From assembly GCF_000805455.1 (NCBI RefSeq), contig NZ_JSUS01000001.1:248001-312000 (forward strand): DNA of 64,000 nt. Direction: 5' to 3'. Positions 10,301 through 16,319 of the stretch are shown piece after piece. The notes below the pieces were generated by a model. It was given only the letters and a program-made list of their open reading frames with translations. It was not told where the DNA came from and made no database searches. The stretch's first letter is position 1. Every line of letters begins with the position of its first letter. The translations under genes were made by a program, and so were the position numbers. The DNA comes from Acinetobacter sp. A47 (GTDB lineage: Bacteria; Pseudomonadota; Gammaproteobacteria; Pseudomonadales; Moraxellaceae).

Positions 10301-12808
10301 GAGGCGCTATCAACAAAAGCTGATAGCTCAGCCATGAATTCTCTCAAAAATCAGGTGGTGCAACAGGGTAAAGATATTCAGCTCAACGGTAACTCGATTA
10401 CCGATCTTAAAGCAAAACTGGATCAGGGATTAAATACCAAAGCCGATAGCTCCGCACACAATGCCCTAAAAAATGAAGTCACTCTGATTGATGGGCGGGT
10501 TAAGACCAATAGTTCCGCGATAACTGAAGTCAAGGGACAGGTAGCATCGGTTGAGGGCCAAGTGGCACAGAAAGCGGATGCTGCAGCATTAAACCAATAT
10601 TCAACCAAGACCGAGACCAATAAAGCAATTGCCGAAGGGATTACGTCTTTCAAGGCAAGTCTGAATATTGGTGGTACTAACTTGATTTATGGGTCAAATA
10701 ATAGAGGGTTAATTGCATTTGTAAGTGCCAATGCAAATGCGCGCTTAAGTTGGATCTCTGAAGATCCAACAGATATGGTGCGCGTTGATTACAATGGCCA
10801 AAATACCATGGGTATCATGACGCCGGTTCAATTGCAATTGACCAAGTTAACCAAAGGCAAAACCTATACCTTATCTTTCCTTGGCCAAGGCACTATGCCG
10901 GTACTGAACTACAACTATATTGTGGATCAAAAGAATGGCAATGTGCGTCTGCCAAGTATGACTTTTGGTGCGGGTGGTTCTATTCAACGAACGATTACCT
11001 TTACCTGGGAGTCCGAGACAACGAATAGTGCTGGCATTCTGTTAGGGTTTGGTGGTGCTAAGGCTGGTGACTGGTTCTCAGTGCGTAGCTTAATGCTTGA
11101 GGAAGCGACTATTGCTTCTGCATGGAGTCCAAATCCACAGGAAGTAAAAGAAGCTGTTGAAGCGAATGCTGCAGCGAATCAGGCAACCCAGGCTGAAGTA
11201 AAAAAAGTCGACGGAAAGCTGACAGCACAAGCTACACAGATCAATAACCTTCAGGCGCAAATGGGGGCAACGAATGCCAATATTGCGAACAACTATTACA
11301 CCAAGGCAGAAGCCAATTCGGCCATTGCCTCTGCTTCTACAACTTTAGAATCTAAAGTTAATAAAACGACAGATGAGAAGATTGAGCAGGCACAAGGCAA
11401 AACAATCATTCTAGATCTAACCAAACTCGATAATGAAACATATTATCCTGTAACCACCTGGCTGCCGCCGGCGGGGAATAAACGGCATAGATTCACGCTT
11501 ATTCGCTACTTAACAGAGTTTGAAGGCGTCAACCCTGTTTATTGGTCAACTCATGCAAGTAAAACTTTCTCTGTTGAACTGACATGGGAGGTCGCAGCAG
11601 ATGGCTGGGGTGCCAATAATACAGACCGGAAGATTTTTTCATCTCAATATGCATGGACTGGTTGGTCGCCGGTACTTGGTCCAGAGCAGATGGTTAGAAG
11701 CTCTGAAGAAGTCATTTACTTACGGGGCGGTGCACTTTACAGATTTATCTGTGACCCAAAACTTACCCCTACAGTGAGAACAGAGCCTTATACCGTTGAA
11801 GGGATGACGGTTAAGCCTATTAAATATAATGCTGAGATGGTTCCGGACTCTGATGTAGGCAAGCTCAGTGTAAGAATCAATGAACAATCCACAGTGATTG
11901 ACGGTGTTAAAGCGGTTAAATCAGTTACCGTGGACAATAATGGCATGGTTTCCGGCTGGGGAATGGTCTCTGAGCTAAAGGACGGCAAGGTTAACTCAAT
12001 GATTGGATTTAAGGCTGATCAGATCTATTTTGAATCACCAGACGATGGAAGAAAGCCTTTTATTATTTTGACTGAACCGCGTGAAATTAACGGAACTTTA
12101 TATCCAGCTGGTACGTGGATTGATGCGGCATATATTGCTCAGGCCACAATCAAGAATGCACATATTCAAGATGGCGCTATTACTAACGCAAAGATCCAGG
12201 ACGCAGCAATCGATAATGCAAAAATCGGCGATTTGCAAGTAGACACGATCAAGATTAAAGATAATGCAGTGACGGTACCAGTCGGAGTTAACTTCGCCAA
12301 TAAAGTTTGTCCTAATGGCCCACTTTGGCCAAAAAACACGGATTACTGGGATCAGTTCAATGAGTGGGTGGATTTCTTCGGGGAACTGGGAAGCATTAAG
12401 TTTAATAAATCAGGCGGCAAGGTAAGGCTTGATGCAAGTTTTATCTTTAAAGAAAACGTTGGATCAAGCCTTTGGGCACTGGAAGGGAATAACAGTGCTC
12501 TGCCTGCAGCTGAGCGCTATAACATGCGTATGATTGTCGCAATTTATAAGGATGGTGTACTGATTGGCCATACAAATATTGCGCCGGTCAACACGGTGGG
12601 AGATGGGCCGGTATTGTTTTCTGGGGGCGTGTCTCTGGTTTCAATTATCGATAGTACCGGCGATGTGGGTGAAGTTACCTACAGTCTTAGATTTGGTTTT
12701 GGTTATCTGGGCAGTCGGAAAAAAGGAGGGAAAGTGGCATTAACCAGCCAGAATGCTGCATTTGAATTAAATGATATTCGCATGAGTCTAATGGAGCTGA
12801 AAAAATGA
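4391..12808 (+). CDS. Giant host-specificity tail protein J (2805 aa)
   Basis: This is the receptor-binding central tail-tip fibre of a lambda-like phage, at 2805 residues far longer than lambda J (~1130). The N-terminal ~700 residues are the conserved tip region (KILYGLSEGEIAGL, LNDRYGLGDRL). Fibronectin-like and alanine-rich coiled-coil segments follow at about residues 800-1010. Then come five ~150-200-residue modules separated by KADSSA-type coiled-coil linkers; three are clear copies of one another (about residues 1011-1205, 1733-1930, 2066-2255). The C-terminal part contains a DUF1983-like region (GKLSVRINEQ, SGWGMVSELKDG) and a terminal domain. ATG 4391 is chosen because the upstream in-frame region contains the I-J hairpin. 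The reading frame is intact, so it may still be functional. Confidence 0.9.
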   Translation: MTIIKGEKKGSKQARKPKIARDSAQSKTYIKILYGLSEGEIAGLANGNQSIYLEGTPLLDANNKENFSDIKVDYRPGTNDQTYIEGFPAVESETAIDVELTDKTPWVKAFKNLELDAVRVRLKWGPLFNQNMSNGDVDGYTIEYALDVQVDGGAWTEVLKTKISDKTSANYERAHRVDLPRADKGWQVRVRRITPNRNADDVSDKMYVSAITEVIDVKLRYPNTALLGLQYDAETFSNVAKFSADTKGRIIKVPSNYNAVSRKYNGIWDGTFIEAYTNNPAWIYYDICLNDRYGLGDRLTPFMIDKWSIYRLAQYCDQLVSDGQGGEEPRFTCNVYLQNAEDAYSILSKLAGVFRAISYWDGNSIVCDADIPQDTYFAYSRANVIDGVFEYTGTRARDRHNVVKVAWDNPANHYKTEYEYVRDENAIAEMGQVRILDLDAWGCTSRGQAQRAGLWALKSEQVETRTVTFKVGLDGHLPAPGRIIEISDELFAGRANGGRVAAVSKDQKSVTLDRDKVVVKAGDKLVVNGEDGKAQTRIVQSAKGRLITVTEAFKNIAAQNVWVLDAKDLATMKFRVISISPEEKHQFTITALQHSPTKFQEIDNGTYFEDIPNSIINPTTQEPVANVEISQLNRVEQGLTVTTMVIAWPQAKGAVKYQIEWRKNDGSWLKLPNTGNNSVEVPGVYAGNYQARVTAISAFEVPSLPVYSVLTELNGKQGLPPKLATIKATGILFGMQLDWSFPKTGALDTAYTEIEVSPDGKSNITQLGLFAYPTSTTTIQGLQGNLTQHYRGRLIDRIGNIGAWSQWVEGTTSADPEEILKIIEGEIGEGVFDPKTKEQLEQINKNAQSIAAESKARAEADAAESKARADAIAAEVQRNTKALTEAAQKEAIAREKAINSKADEINKSISSVSKAVTQEVNDRRIAVKAESDARISAVSKLEDGLTVERSERKNEDASLLKNIETYKASTNNTLASVQNQITVNANNISAQASKTTALDGRVSATEKGMAKKLDASVIEKYSTTVETDNAIAERINAYNASLSLGGTNMAYGTDSDVFIPYIATGADSTIRYFDAYPTRLARVDFKSLPIMGLITPRELRQTQLITGKTYTLSFLGQGTMPLLNYNYIIVEGGTNFRLPNIPLGAGNNNLRSLTFTWTEPTTSTTGILLAASGKAGDWFNVRGIMLEEATKPSSWSPNPKEIQSSLDANASAIQSTQSEVKKLEGRVTSNSSSIIGLKNDMSVVKNDVSKKADSSAVSAIKSTVEQHDKTLTSHGSSLNELKNSIDTLQRDNLLVENKDQVVTGAVYQQAIVATKGPLNLKQGDSITVRGKLSFEHPNELAANQGLALYLDASQRLGTPLLFKQGNDQTFEVTTRMPNDKTFSSFRLYFLQNGTAVASTKTTLHWVELYRGESLIGTKADSTAFNGLKNEVKEIDGKVSTNSSAIIRVEGKITEVDTKAGTALKNAASAQTTANSAVDQANANASNITKLQGSIADKPNNVIKTSIFEEGERKSWQGTQIRVIDITTHPTYKKGITGRPGTYNWEENIQPAQAGDVFDLKAFCDFTGTTVTSGRVGIVGLRFWNKDMTSLGFNGISFLFSDGTGYKTATVTAPVNTAFIQPFFYHDGAGSTTAFTDLTITKRTAIEEANAAGISAITIRVSKTEDKLESQSTSMIKLQNDLEVTKNNVTKKVDSSAHNALDSKVNSVDGRVSANTSAITNLGGRLSTTEKGLDKKLDASVIDKYSTTVETDNAIAERINAYDVNLKLGGTNLLYGTDNRGLIAYTSAAANARLSWSDADPTEMVRVDYNGQNTMGVITSRELRKTTLIKGRKYILSFLGQGTMPVLNYNYIIIEGDANVRLDTLPLGPGGSTQRTIAFEWTGETTTAAGVLLGFGGAKAGDWFSVRSLMLEEATKASSTWSPNPVEVKSSLDANAKAITDTRASVTAVEDRVDSVSSNVTRLENRVGKSEEALSTKADSSAMNSLKNQVVQQGKDIQLNGNSITDLKAKLDQGLNTKADSSAHNALKNEVTLIDGRVKTNSSAITEVKGQVASVEGQVAQKADAAALNQYSTKTETNKAIAEGITSFKASLNIGGTNLIYGSNNRGLIAFVSANANARLSWISEDPTDMVRVDYNGQNTMGIMTPVQLQLTKLTKGKTYTLSFLGQGTMPVLNYNYIVDQKNGNVRLPSMTFGAGGSIQRTITFTWESETTNSAGILLGFGGAKAGDWFSVRSLMLEEATIASAWSPNPQEVKEAVEANAAANQATQAEVKKVDGKLTAQATQINNLQAQMGATNANIANNYYTKAEANSAIASASTTLESKVNKTTDEKIEQAQGKTIILDLTKLDNETYYPVTTWLPPAGNKRHRFTLIRYLTEFEGVNPVYWSTHASKTFSVELTWEVAADGWGANNTDRKIFSSQYAWTGWSPVLGPEQMVRSSEEVIYLRGGALYRFICDPKLTPTVRTEPYTVEGMTVKPIKYNAEMVPDSDVGKLSVRINEQSTVIDGVKAVKSVTVDNNGMVSGWGMVSELKDGKVNSMIGFKADQIYFESPDDGRKPFIILTEPREINGTLYPAGTWIDAAYIAQATIKNAHIQDGAITNAKIQDAAIDNAKIGDLQVDTIKIKDNAVTVPVGVNFANKVCPNGPLWPKNTDYWDQFNEWVDFFGELGSIKFNKSGGKVRLDASFIFKENVGSSLWALEGNNSALPAAERYNMRMIVAIYKDGVLIGHTNIAPVNTVGDGPVLFSGGVSLVSIIDSTGDVGEVTYSLRFGFGYLGSRKKGGKVALTSQNAAFELNDIRMSLMELKK
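7423..8010 (+). repeat. J module copy A
   Basis: First copy of a ~195-residue module within J. It begins with KKLDASVIEKYSTTVETD and includes GGTN, LSFLGQGTMPLLNYNYI, GDWFNV and SWSPNP. It resembles a carbohydrate-binding jelly-roll, but this is inference. Confidence 0.75.
9589..10185 (+). repeat. J module copy B
   Basis: Second copy. It shares LSFLGQGTMPVLNYNYI, AGDWFSVRSLMLEEAT and WSPNP with copies A and C. The first ~70 bases are almost identical to copy A, suggesting recent duplication or gene conversion. Confidence 0.75.
10588..11160 (+). repeat. J module copy C
   Basis: Third copy, closest to B in protein sequence (DPTDMVRVDYNGQNTMG, GAKAGDWFSVRSLMLEEA), but its N-terminal part is more diverged. 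Confidence 0.75.
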
Positions 12809-13350
12809 CAGCAATTATTAACGAGGTTGGCCAGATCATTCAGATTATTCATGCCAATGAAGAAACGGTGCAATTGAATACACCAGCCGGCTGCCGGGCC
12901 GTAGCAGATCCACCACACTTGAATTTGAACATGTATTACAAGGATGGATGGGTGGAACTGCCAGAGCGGCCCACTTCTTATCATACGTTTGATTACGCAC
13001 AGCATGATTGGGTAGATACAAGATCACTCAGCAATGTGAAGGCGCAGAAATGGGAGGAAATAAAGCGGGAAAGGGATTCAGTAGAATATGGCGGGTTCAC
13101 CTATAACGGCCATATTTATGATTCAGACATTCAATCCCAGACCCGCATTACAGTCGCAAGCAATAGCGATCTGGATGTGGAATGGACGACACAAAGCGAT
13201 GAGGTGGTATTGCTCTCACCAGAACAGTTTCAAGAGCTCTTAAAGGCAATGACGGCCCATATTTCAGAGTGCCATGAACGGGGGCGCATTGCACGTCAAA
13301 AAGTGAATGAAGCTATGACGATTGAGGAGGTTGAAGCGGTAGTTTTTTAA
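12805..13350 (+). CDS. Phage tail-associated protein, DUF4376-like
   Basis: A 181-residue protein whose ATG overlaps the J stop (ATGA), implying translational coupling. The N-terminal part resembles short tail-fibre-associated proteins (YYKDGWVELPERP, DYAQHDWVD). The C-terminal ~110 residues fit DUF4376 (KWEEIKRERDSVEYGGFTYNGHIYDSD). Such proteins follow receptor-binding genes in many phages and are thought to be fibre components or chaperones. The exact role here is not visible. Confidence 0.75.
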   Translation: MTAIINEVGQIIQIIHANEETVQLNTPAGCRAVADPPHLNLNMYYKDGWVELPERPTSYHTFDYAQHDWVDTRSLSNVKAQKWEEIKRERDSVEYGGFTYNGHIYDSDIQSQTRITVASNSDLDVEWTTQSDEVVLLSPEQFQELLKAMTAHISECHERGRIARQKVNEAMTIEEVEAVVF

Positions 13351-13391
13351 CACCACGATTTATGAACATTTATTTTAACTGTAATAGACAG

Positions 13392-13414
13392 ACACCCATA
13401 GGGGTGTTTTTTTT
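13392..13414 (+). terminator. Hairpin before holin
   Basis: ACACCC pairs with GGGTGT, followed by eight T. The holin start is 18 bp downstream. Confidence 0.7.
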
Positions 13415-13431
13415 CGTCTCTAGGAAAGGGT

Positions 13432-13728
13432 ATGGATAACTTTTTGGATAATTTTACTTTGTTTTTAACTGAGTACGGCGAAACCCTTATTGGCTTCATC
13501 CTGGCATTTTTAATGGCTCTGTTCCGGACTGCCCAGAAGAATGGTAAAGCGGATCTAGCTGAAGCATTCATGTGTAGTGGATTAACCCTGGGAGCCTCTT
13601 CAATTCTTGGATGGCTACAGCTCCCCCAAAGCTTTGCTGTAGGTTTAGGGGCTTTTATCGGTTATATGGGTACCAACTATGTAAGAGAGGAGATCGTCAA
13701 AAGATTTAGTAAAGACAACCAGAAATAA
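13432..13728 (+). CDS. Phage holin (lambda-type holin superfamily III-like)
   Basis: A 98-residue protein with hydrophobic segments at about residues 17-32, 46-62 and 64-80 and a charged C-terminus (REEIVKRFSKDNQK). This is the pattern of a small phage holin. AGGAAAGGG gives a good ribosome binding site before ATG 13432. It would form membrane lesions that release the endolysin encoded 63 bp downstream. No recognisable Rz/Rz1 spanin pair was seen after the endolysin. Confidence 0.82.
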   Translation: MDNFLDNFTLFLTEYGETLIGFILAFLMALFRTAQKNGKADLAEAFMCSGLTLGASSILGWLQLPQSFAVGLGAFIGYMGTNYVREEIVKRFSKDNQK

Positions 13729-13750
13729 ACAATGAAACAGAAATTACGTC

Positions 13751-13771
13751 ACCGCCGCAAGGCGGTTTTTT
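13751..13771 (+). terminator. Hairpin between holin and endolysin
   Basis: ACCGCC-GCAA-GGCGGT with a T-run, 21 bp before the endolysin start. The same 13-mer ACCGCCGCAAGGC occurs at 3432-3444, but there without the completing arm. Confidence 0.7.
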
Positions 13772-13791
13772 ATTATCAAAAGGAAATCAAA

Positions 13792-14358
13792 ATGGATAGA
13801 ACACCATTTTTTATCGAAGCACGTGCCTTACTGGGTGGTAAATTGACCCAGCATCAAGTTGACAGATTTAATGAACTCCTTGATGAGTTCCAAGGCCAAA
13901 GCCCGGGCAATAAGAGCATGACAACCAGCCCAGTGGGCATCAATTTGATTACCAGTTTTGAAGACTTAAAATTAACAGCGTATCTCTGCCCAGCAAACGT
14001 TTGGACGATTGGTTTTGGTACCACCGTTTACCCGACCGGCACCCGGGTTAAACAAGGGGATAAATGTACTGAAGCCCAGGCCAAAGCGTACTTTACTCAT
14101 GATTTAAAACGCTTCGAGCGGGCAGTTAATGGATCTGTTGGTGTACCGCTTACACAAAATCAATTTGATGCGCTGGTGAGTCTGACTTACAACATCGGTG
14201 AAGGAAATTTTACATCTTCAACACTTTTGAAAATGCTTAATGCCGGGAATTACCGGGGTGCTGCGGATCAGTTTCTGGTATGGAATAAATCAAAAGGACA
14301 GGTCTTAAATGGTCTCGTTCGCAGACGTAAAGTGGAGCGTGAGCTATTTTTAAAATAA
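13792..14358 (+). CDS. Phage endolysin, GH24 lysozyme
   Basis: A 188-residue muramidase. An N-terminal ~45-residue segment (LGGKLTQHQVDRFNELLDEF) precedes the GH24 domain. The catalytic region reads SFEDLKLTAYLCPANVWTIG: Glu, then Cys nine residues later, then Thr six residues further. It thus has the Glu-8aa-Cys-5aa-Thr form of the usual Glu-Asp-Thr triad, a known variant of this family. NQFDALVSLTYNIGEGNF and RRRKVERELF are standard GH24 motifs. ATG 13792 with AAAGGAAA upstream is preferred over in-frame ATG 13732, which lies before the hairpin. No signal-anchor is seen, so export is expected through the holin. Confidence 0.9.
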   Translation: MDRTPFFIEARALLGGKLTQHQVDRFNELLDEFQGQSPGNKSMTTSPVGINLITSFEDLKLTAYLCPANVWTIGFGTTVYPTGTRVKQGDKCTEAQAKAYFTHDLKRFERAVNGSVGVPLTQNQFDALVSLTYNIGEGNFTSSTLLKMLNAGNYRGAADQFLVWNKSKGQVLNGLVRRRKVERELFLK

Positions 14359-14440
14359 TCATTTTATCAATGTCATGCGCGGGGATTATAACCGGGTGCA
14401 CGGCGCATACGATCAATAATAATATTCAGGTGGGAATATG

Positions 14441-14470
14441 TGTAAAAGCCCTCTGATGAGGGCTTTTACA
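14441..14470. terminator. Bidirectional hairpin after the lysis genes
   Basis: A perfect 13-bp stem (TGTAAAAGCCCTC / GAGGGCTTTTACA) with loop TGAT. It lies between the convergent endolysin and the small secreted peptide gene and probably ends both transcripts. Confidence 0.75.
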
Positions 14471-14493
14471 GGCTGTGATGAGGTTGTTTAATA

Positions 14494-14631
14494 TTAACGC
14501 GGTCCGCAACCTACAAAGCCACAACCATGGCCTCCAATGAAGCCTGTTTCAGATTTAGGTGTAAAATCAGCTGCCATAGCACCAGTAGAAACTGCTAATA
14601 GAGTTGCAACCGTTAAAAGTACTTTTTTCAT
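14494..14631 (-). CDS. Small secreted peptide, 45 aa, Cys/Gly-rich C-terminus
   Basis: This short ORF has a GAGG site 8 bp before its ATG. It starts with a textbook Sec signal peptide (MKKVLLTVATLLAVSTGAMA, then ADF). The mature part is about 24 residues and ends GGHGCGFVGCGPR with two cysteines, so a disulfide or metal site is possible. It resembles small exported hypothetical proteins of Acinetobacter, but no function is known to me. It sits opposite the lysis genes and may be a prophage accessory gene. The ~190 bp upstream are very AT-rich and probably hold its promoter. Confidence 0.6.
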   Translation of the reverse strand: MKKVLLTVATLLAVSTGAMAADFTPKSETGFIGGHGCGFVGCGPR

Positions 14632-14817
14632 GCGTAAACCCTCAAATTAATTGGTTTTAAAGTCGTAATTTTATGATTAGTAGAATAATGGGATTCATTC
14701 TTAATCACGTAAATAATAATTAATTGAATAGAATGTTTACATTGTAATTTATAGATGTTCTTTTATATGTTTTATGTATACAGGGTTGTCTGTATATAAA
14801 GAAATCCTTATTTTTAT

Positions 14818-14845
14818 AAAAAAAAAGACCACTCGAGCAGTGGTC
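14818..14845 (-). terminator. Terminator for the PAAR gene
   Basis: On the minus strand GACCACT pairs with AGTGGTC around a 5-nt loop, followed by about nine T. It lies ~130 bp past the PAAR stop. Confidence 0.75.
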
Positions 14846-14972
14846 CTCACAATAACGTGAAAAAGTGATTAATGGGGTTCAAATTAATCACGTGTTGAAT
14901 GATGGATAATATAGACAATTTACATTGTTATTTTTTCGTTCTTTTAATTACATTACATGTTTCACTTTATAG

Positions 14973-15224
14973 TTAAGCTTCTTCTGTTTGTAATAACTTA
15001 CAACCGCATGAGAGTGAATCACCGACGCGCGCAATAGGGCTGCCGCCAATATGATAGGTTGGGTCGCCAGTAGAAATAGATGCTATTGTATTATGAAGGG
15101 GGCATGTTGCTTCGTCCCCAATGCAAGCGATAGGTTTTCCTTTGATTAAAAAGTTTCTATTACCCGTCATGACTTTTCCGCCACCTGTTGTAGGGCAGCC
15201 TACAACAATATATCGTTCTGGCAT
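14973..15224 (-). CDS. PAAR-domain protein
   Basis: An 83-residue single-domain PAAR protein: GNRNFLIKGKPIACIGDEATCP, THxxG-like turns (YHIGGSPIARVGDSLSCGC) and a short tail. PAAR proteins form the sharp tip on VgrG spikes of type VI secretion systems or on phage tail spikes. No toxin extension is attached and no VgrG or effector gene is adjacent, so this is an orphan. It lies on the strand opposite to the tail genes, beyond the lysis cassette, so it is probably prophage cargo or a leftover of host T6SS DNA. No clear ribosome binding site precedes ATG 15224. Its own terminator follows at 14818-14845. Confidence 0.85.
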   Translation of the reverse strand: MPERYIVVGCPTTGGGKVMTGNRNFLIKGKPIACIGDEATCPLHNTIASISTGDPTYHIGGSPIARVGDSLSCGCKLLQTEEA

Positions 15225-15428
15225 AATGAATTACGATGGTATGAAGTTCATGGGGCATATTATCAAATAAATGCAGACAGGTCTGTATATTAACCATAAA
15301 GTCTATAATAACCATAAGCCACTTAATTGGCATTTTCTTCCAAGTAATTTTTTTGGCCACAAGATCTGCAGCTGAGATCCTGGTGAACGGTCGACAACCT
15401 AAGTTGTTGAAAAATATGTAAACCATAA

Positions 15429-15458
15429 AAAATGCCAATTTTTAGGGATTGGCATTTT
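15429..15458 (-). terminator. Hairpin terminator
   Basis: An 11-bp stem AAAATGCCAAT / ATTGGCATTTT with T-runs on the minus-strand side. It follows the 57-residue ORF. Confidence 0.65.
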
Positions 15459-15481
15459 ATTACATTGAAAGAGATTCTAGT

Positions 15482-15655
15482 TTAACCAGTAGGACTGGAC
15501 AGGCAAAGTATCGTATAGAGCATAGGATTAGCAACCTCCCATTTATACTTGGCGTTTGACAATGCTTCAGCTTTACAGGATGCTAAAAATATCCCACTTT
15601 TAAAAACCTCTAAATTCTGATCATCACTATAAAAACAAACTTGATATCTTTCCAT
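15482..15655 (-). CDS. Small hypothetical protein, 57 aa
   Basis: A short ORF with an AGAGGG site before its ATG, 22 bp after the frameshifted small gene upstream, ended by a hairpin. The sequence (MERYQVCFYSDDQNLEVF, ASCKAEALSNAKYKWEV) looks soluble. Small single-strand beta/helix proteins like this are common among prophage accessory genes. Function unknown. Confidence 0.5.
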   Translation of the reverse strand: MERYQVCFYSDDQNLEVFKSGIFLASCKAEALSNAKYKWEVANPMLYTILCLSSPTG

Positions 15656-15676
15656 TTCCAGATCCCTCTTAAGTCG

Positions 15677-15894
15677 TTAATCTACAGTTCCCACAATTGG
15701 TATTAGTTGGGGGCCAGCCAATCTAGCCTTTCCAATTATTTCAACCAGCTCATCATAAGTTAATTCAAACTTTCTTCACTATCAAAAACATATACCATGT
15801 TTTTGCCTTCAAATTCTGGCGGCTTCTCAGGCACAAATCGTTTTGGAATAAGTATCTGTGCAAGCTGTTCGTTTGTTAATTTAAATAAAGGCAT
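15677..15894 (-). pseudogene. Small hypothetical prophage gene with a -1 frameshift
   Basis: From ATG 15894 (AGGA upstream) the frame codes for MPLFKLTNEQLAQILIPKRF and on to VYVFDSEES. It then stops at 15760 after 44 residues. Losing one base near 15768 would explain this: a shifted frame continues with FELTYDELVEIIGKARLAGP and stops at 15677, for ~72 residues in total. Both halves look coding. Either the gene is inactivated or a one-base sequencing error is present. Confidence 0.5.
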
Positions 15895-16319
15895 GTGGGT
15901 TTATCCTACTCTAAAGAGTTCTGACCAGTTTGTTAAATAAGAGGGGGAGCGGCGGTTCTGGTTCATCTACCAGATGTGACCTATTGCGCATTTGGTCGGA
16001 AAATGCTCATCATGAAATTATTGGCTTACAGTGTAAACAAGCTGAATTAATCTTAAAAATTAGGCCATTTTATGTTTTATTTATTAAAAATCTGTACCAA
16101 GATATTTCTAAGTTATCAATATTATACTTATCCACAGAGTTAACTATAAGCCTTTTATAACGGCTTTGTTATGCTATGTCCTTGTCAATTCAACAGTTAA
16201 TACATGAAAAAAAAATTAGTAGAATGTCAAGGATTGATCTACTTAACAAAATACCTTACTGTACTGAATATCAAGTAAAAATTATTTGATACCTAGGGTA
16301 TATAAAGATATTTATAAAT
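15895..16319. other. AT-rich stretch without a supported gene
   Basis: Contains a 76-codon open frame (15930-16160 +) without a ribosome binding site or recognised motif, and a weak hairpin at 16148-16168. The right-hand ~50 bp carry the promoter candidate of the RNA described next. No other supported feature. Confidence 0.5.
16286..16314 (+). promoter_or_regulatory. Candidate sigma70 promoter for the structured RNA
   Basis: TTGATA at 16286-16291, a 17-bp spacer and TATTTA at 16309-16314 would start transcription near 16320, at the point where base composition changes. The -10 match is moderate; TATAAA at 16313 is an alternative with long spacing. Confidence 0.35.

Noticed and set aside
7423-11160. 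CRISPR-like or tandem DNA repeat
   Set aside because: The repeats are protein modules in one open frame, widely spaced and diverged; no CRISPR architecture anywhere in the window.
15160-15438. 92-codon minus-strand frame overlapping the PAAR gene
   Set aside because: It overlaps PAAR in another frame and begins inside a terminator hairpin; the PAAR frame is clearly the coding one.
15930-16160. 76-codon open frame on the plus strand
   Set aside because: No ribosome binding site, no recognised motif and AT-rich composition; more likely chance or a gene relic.
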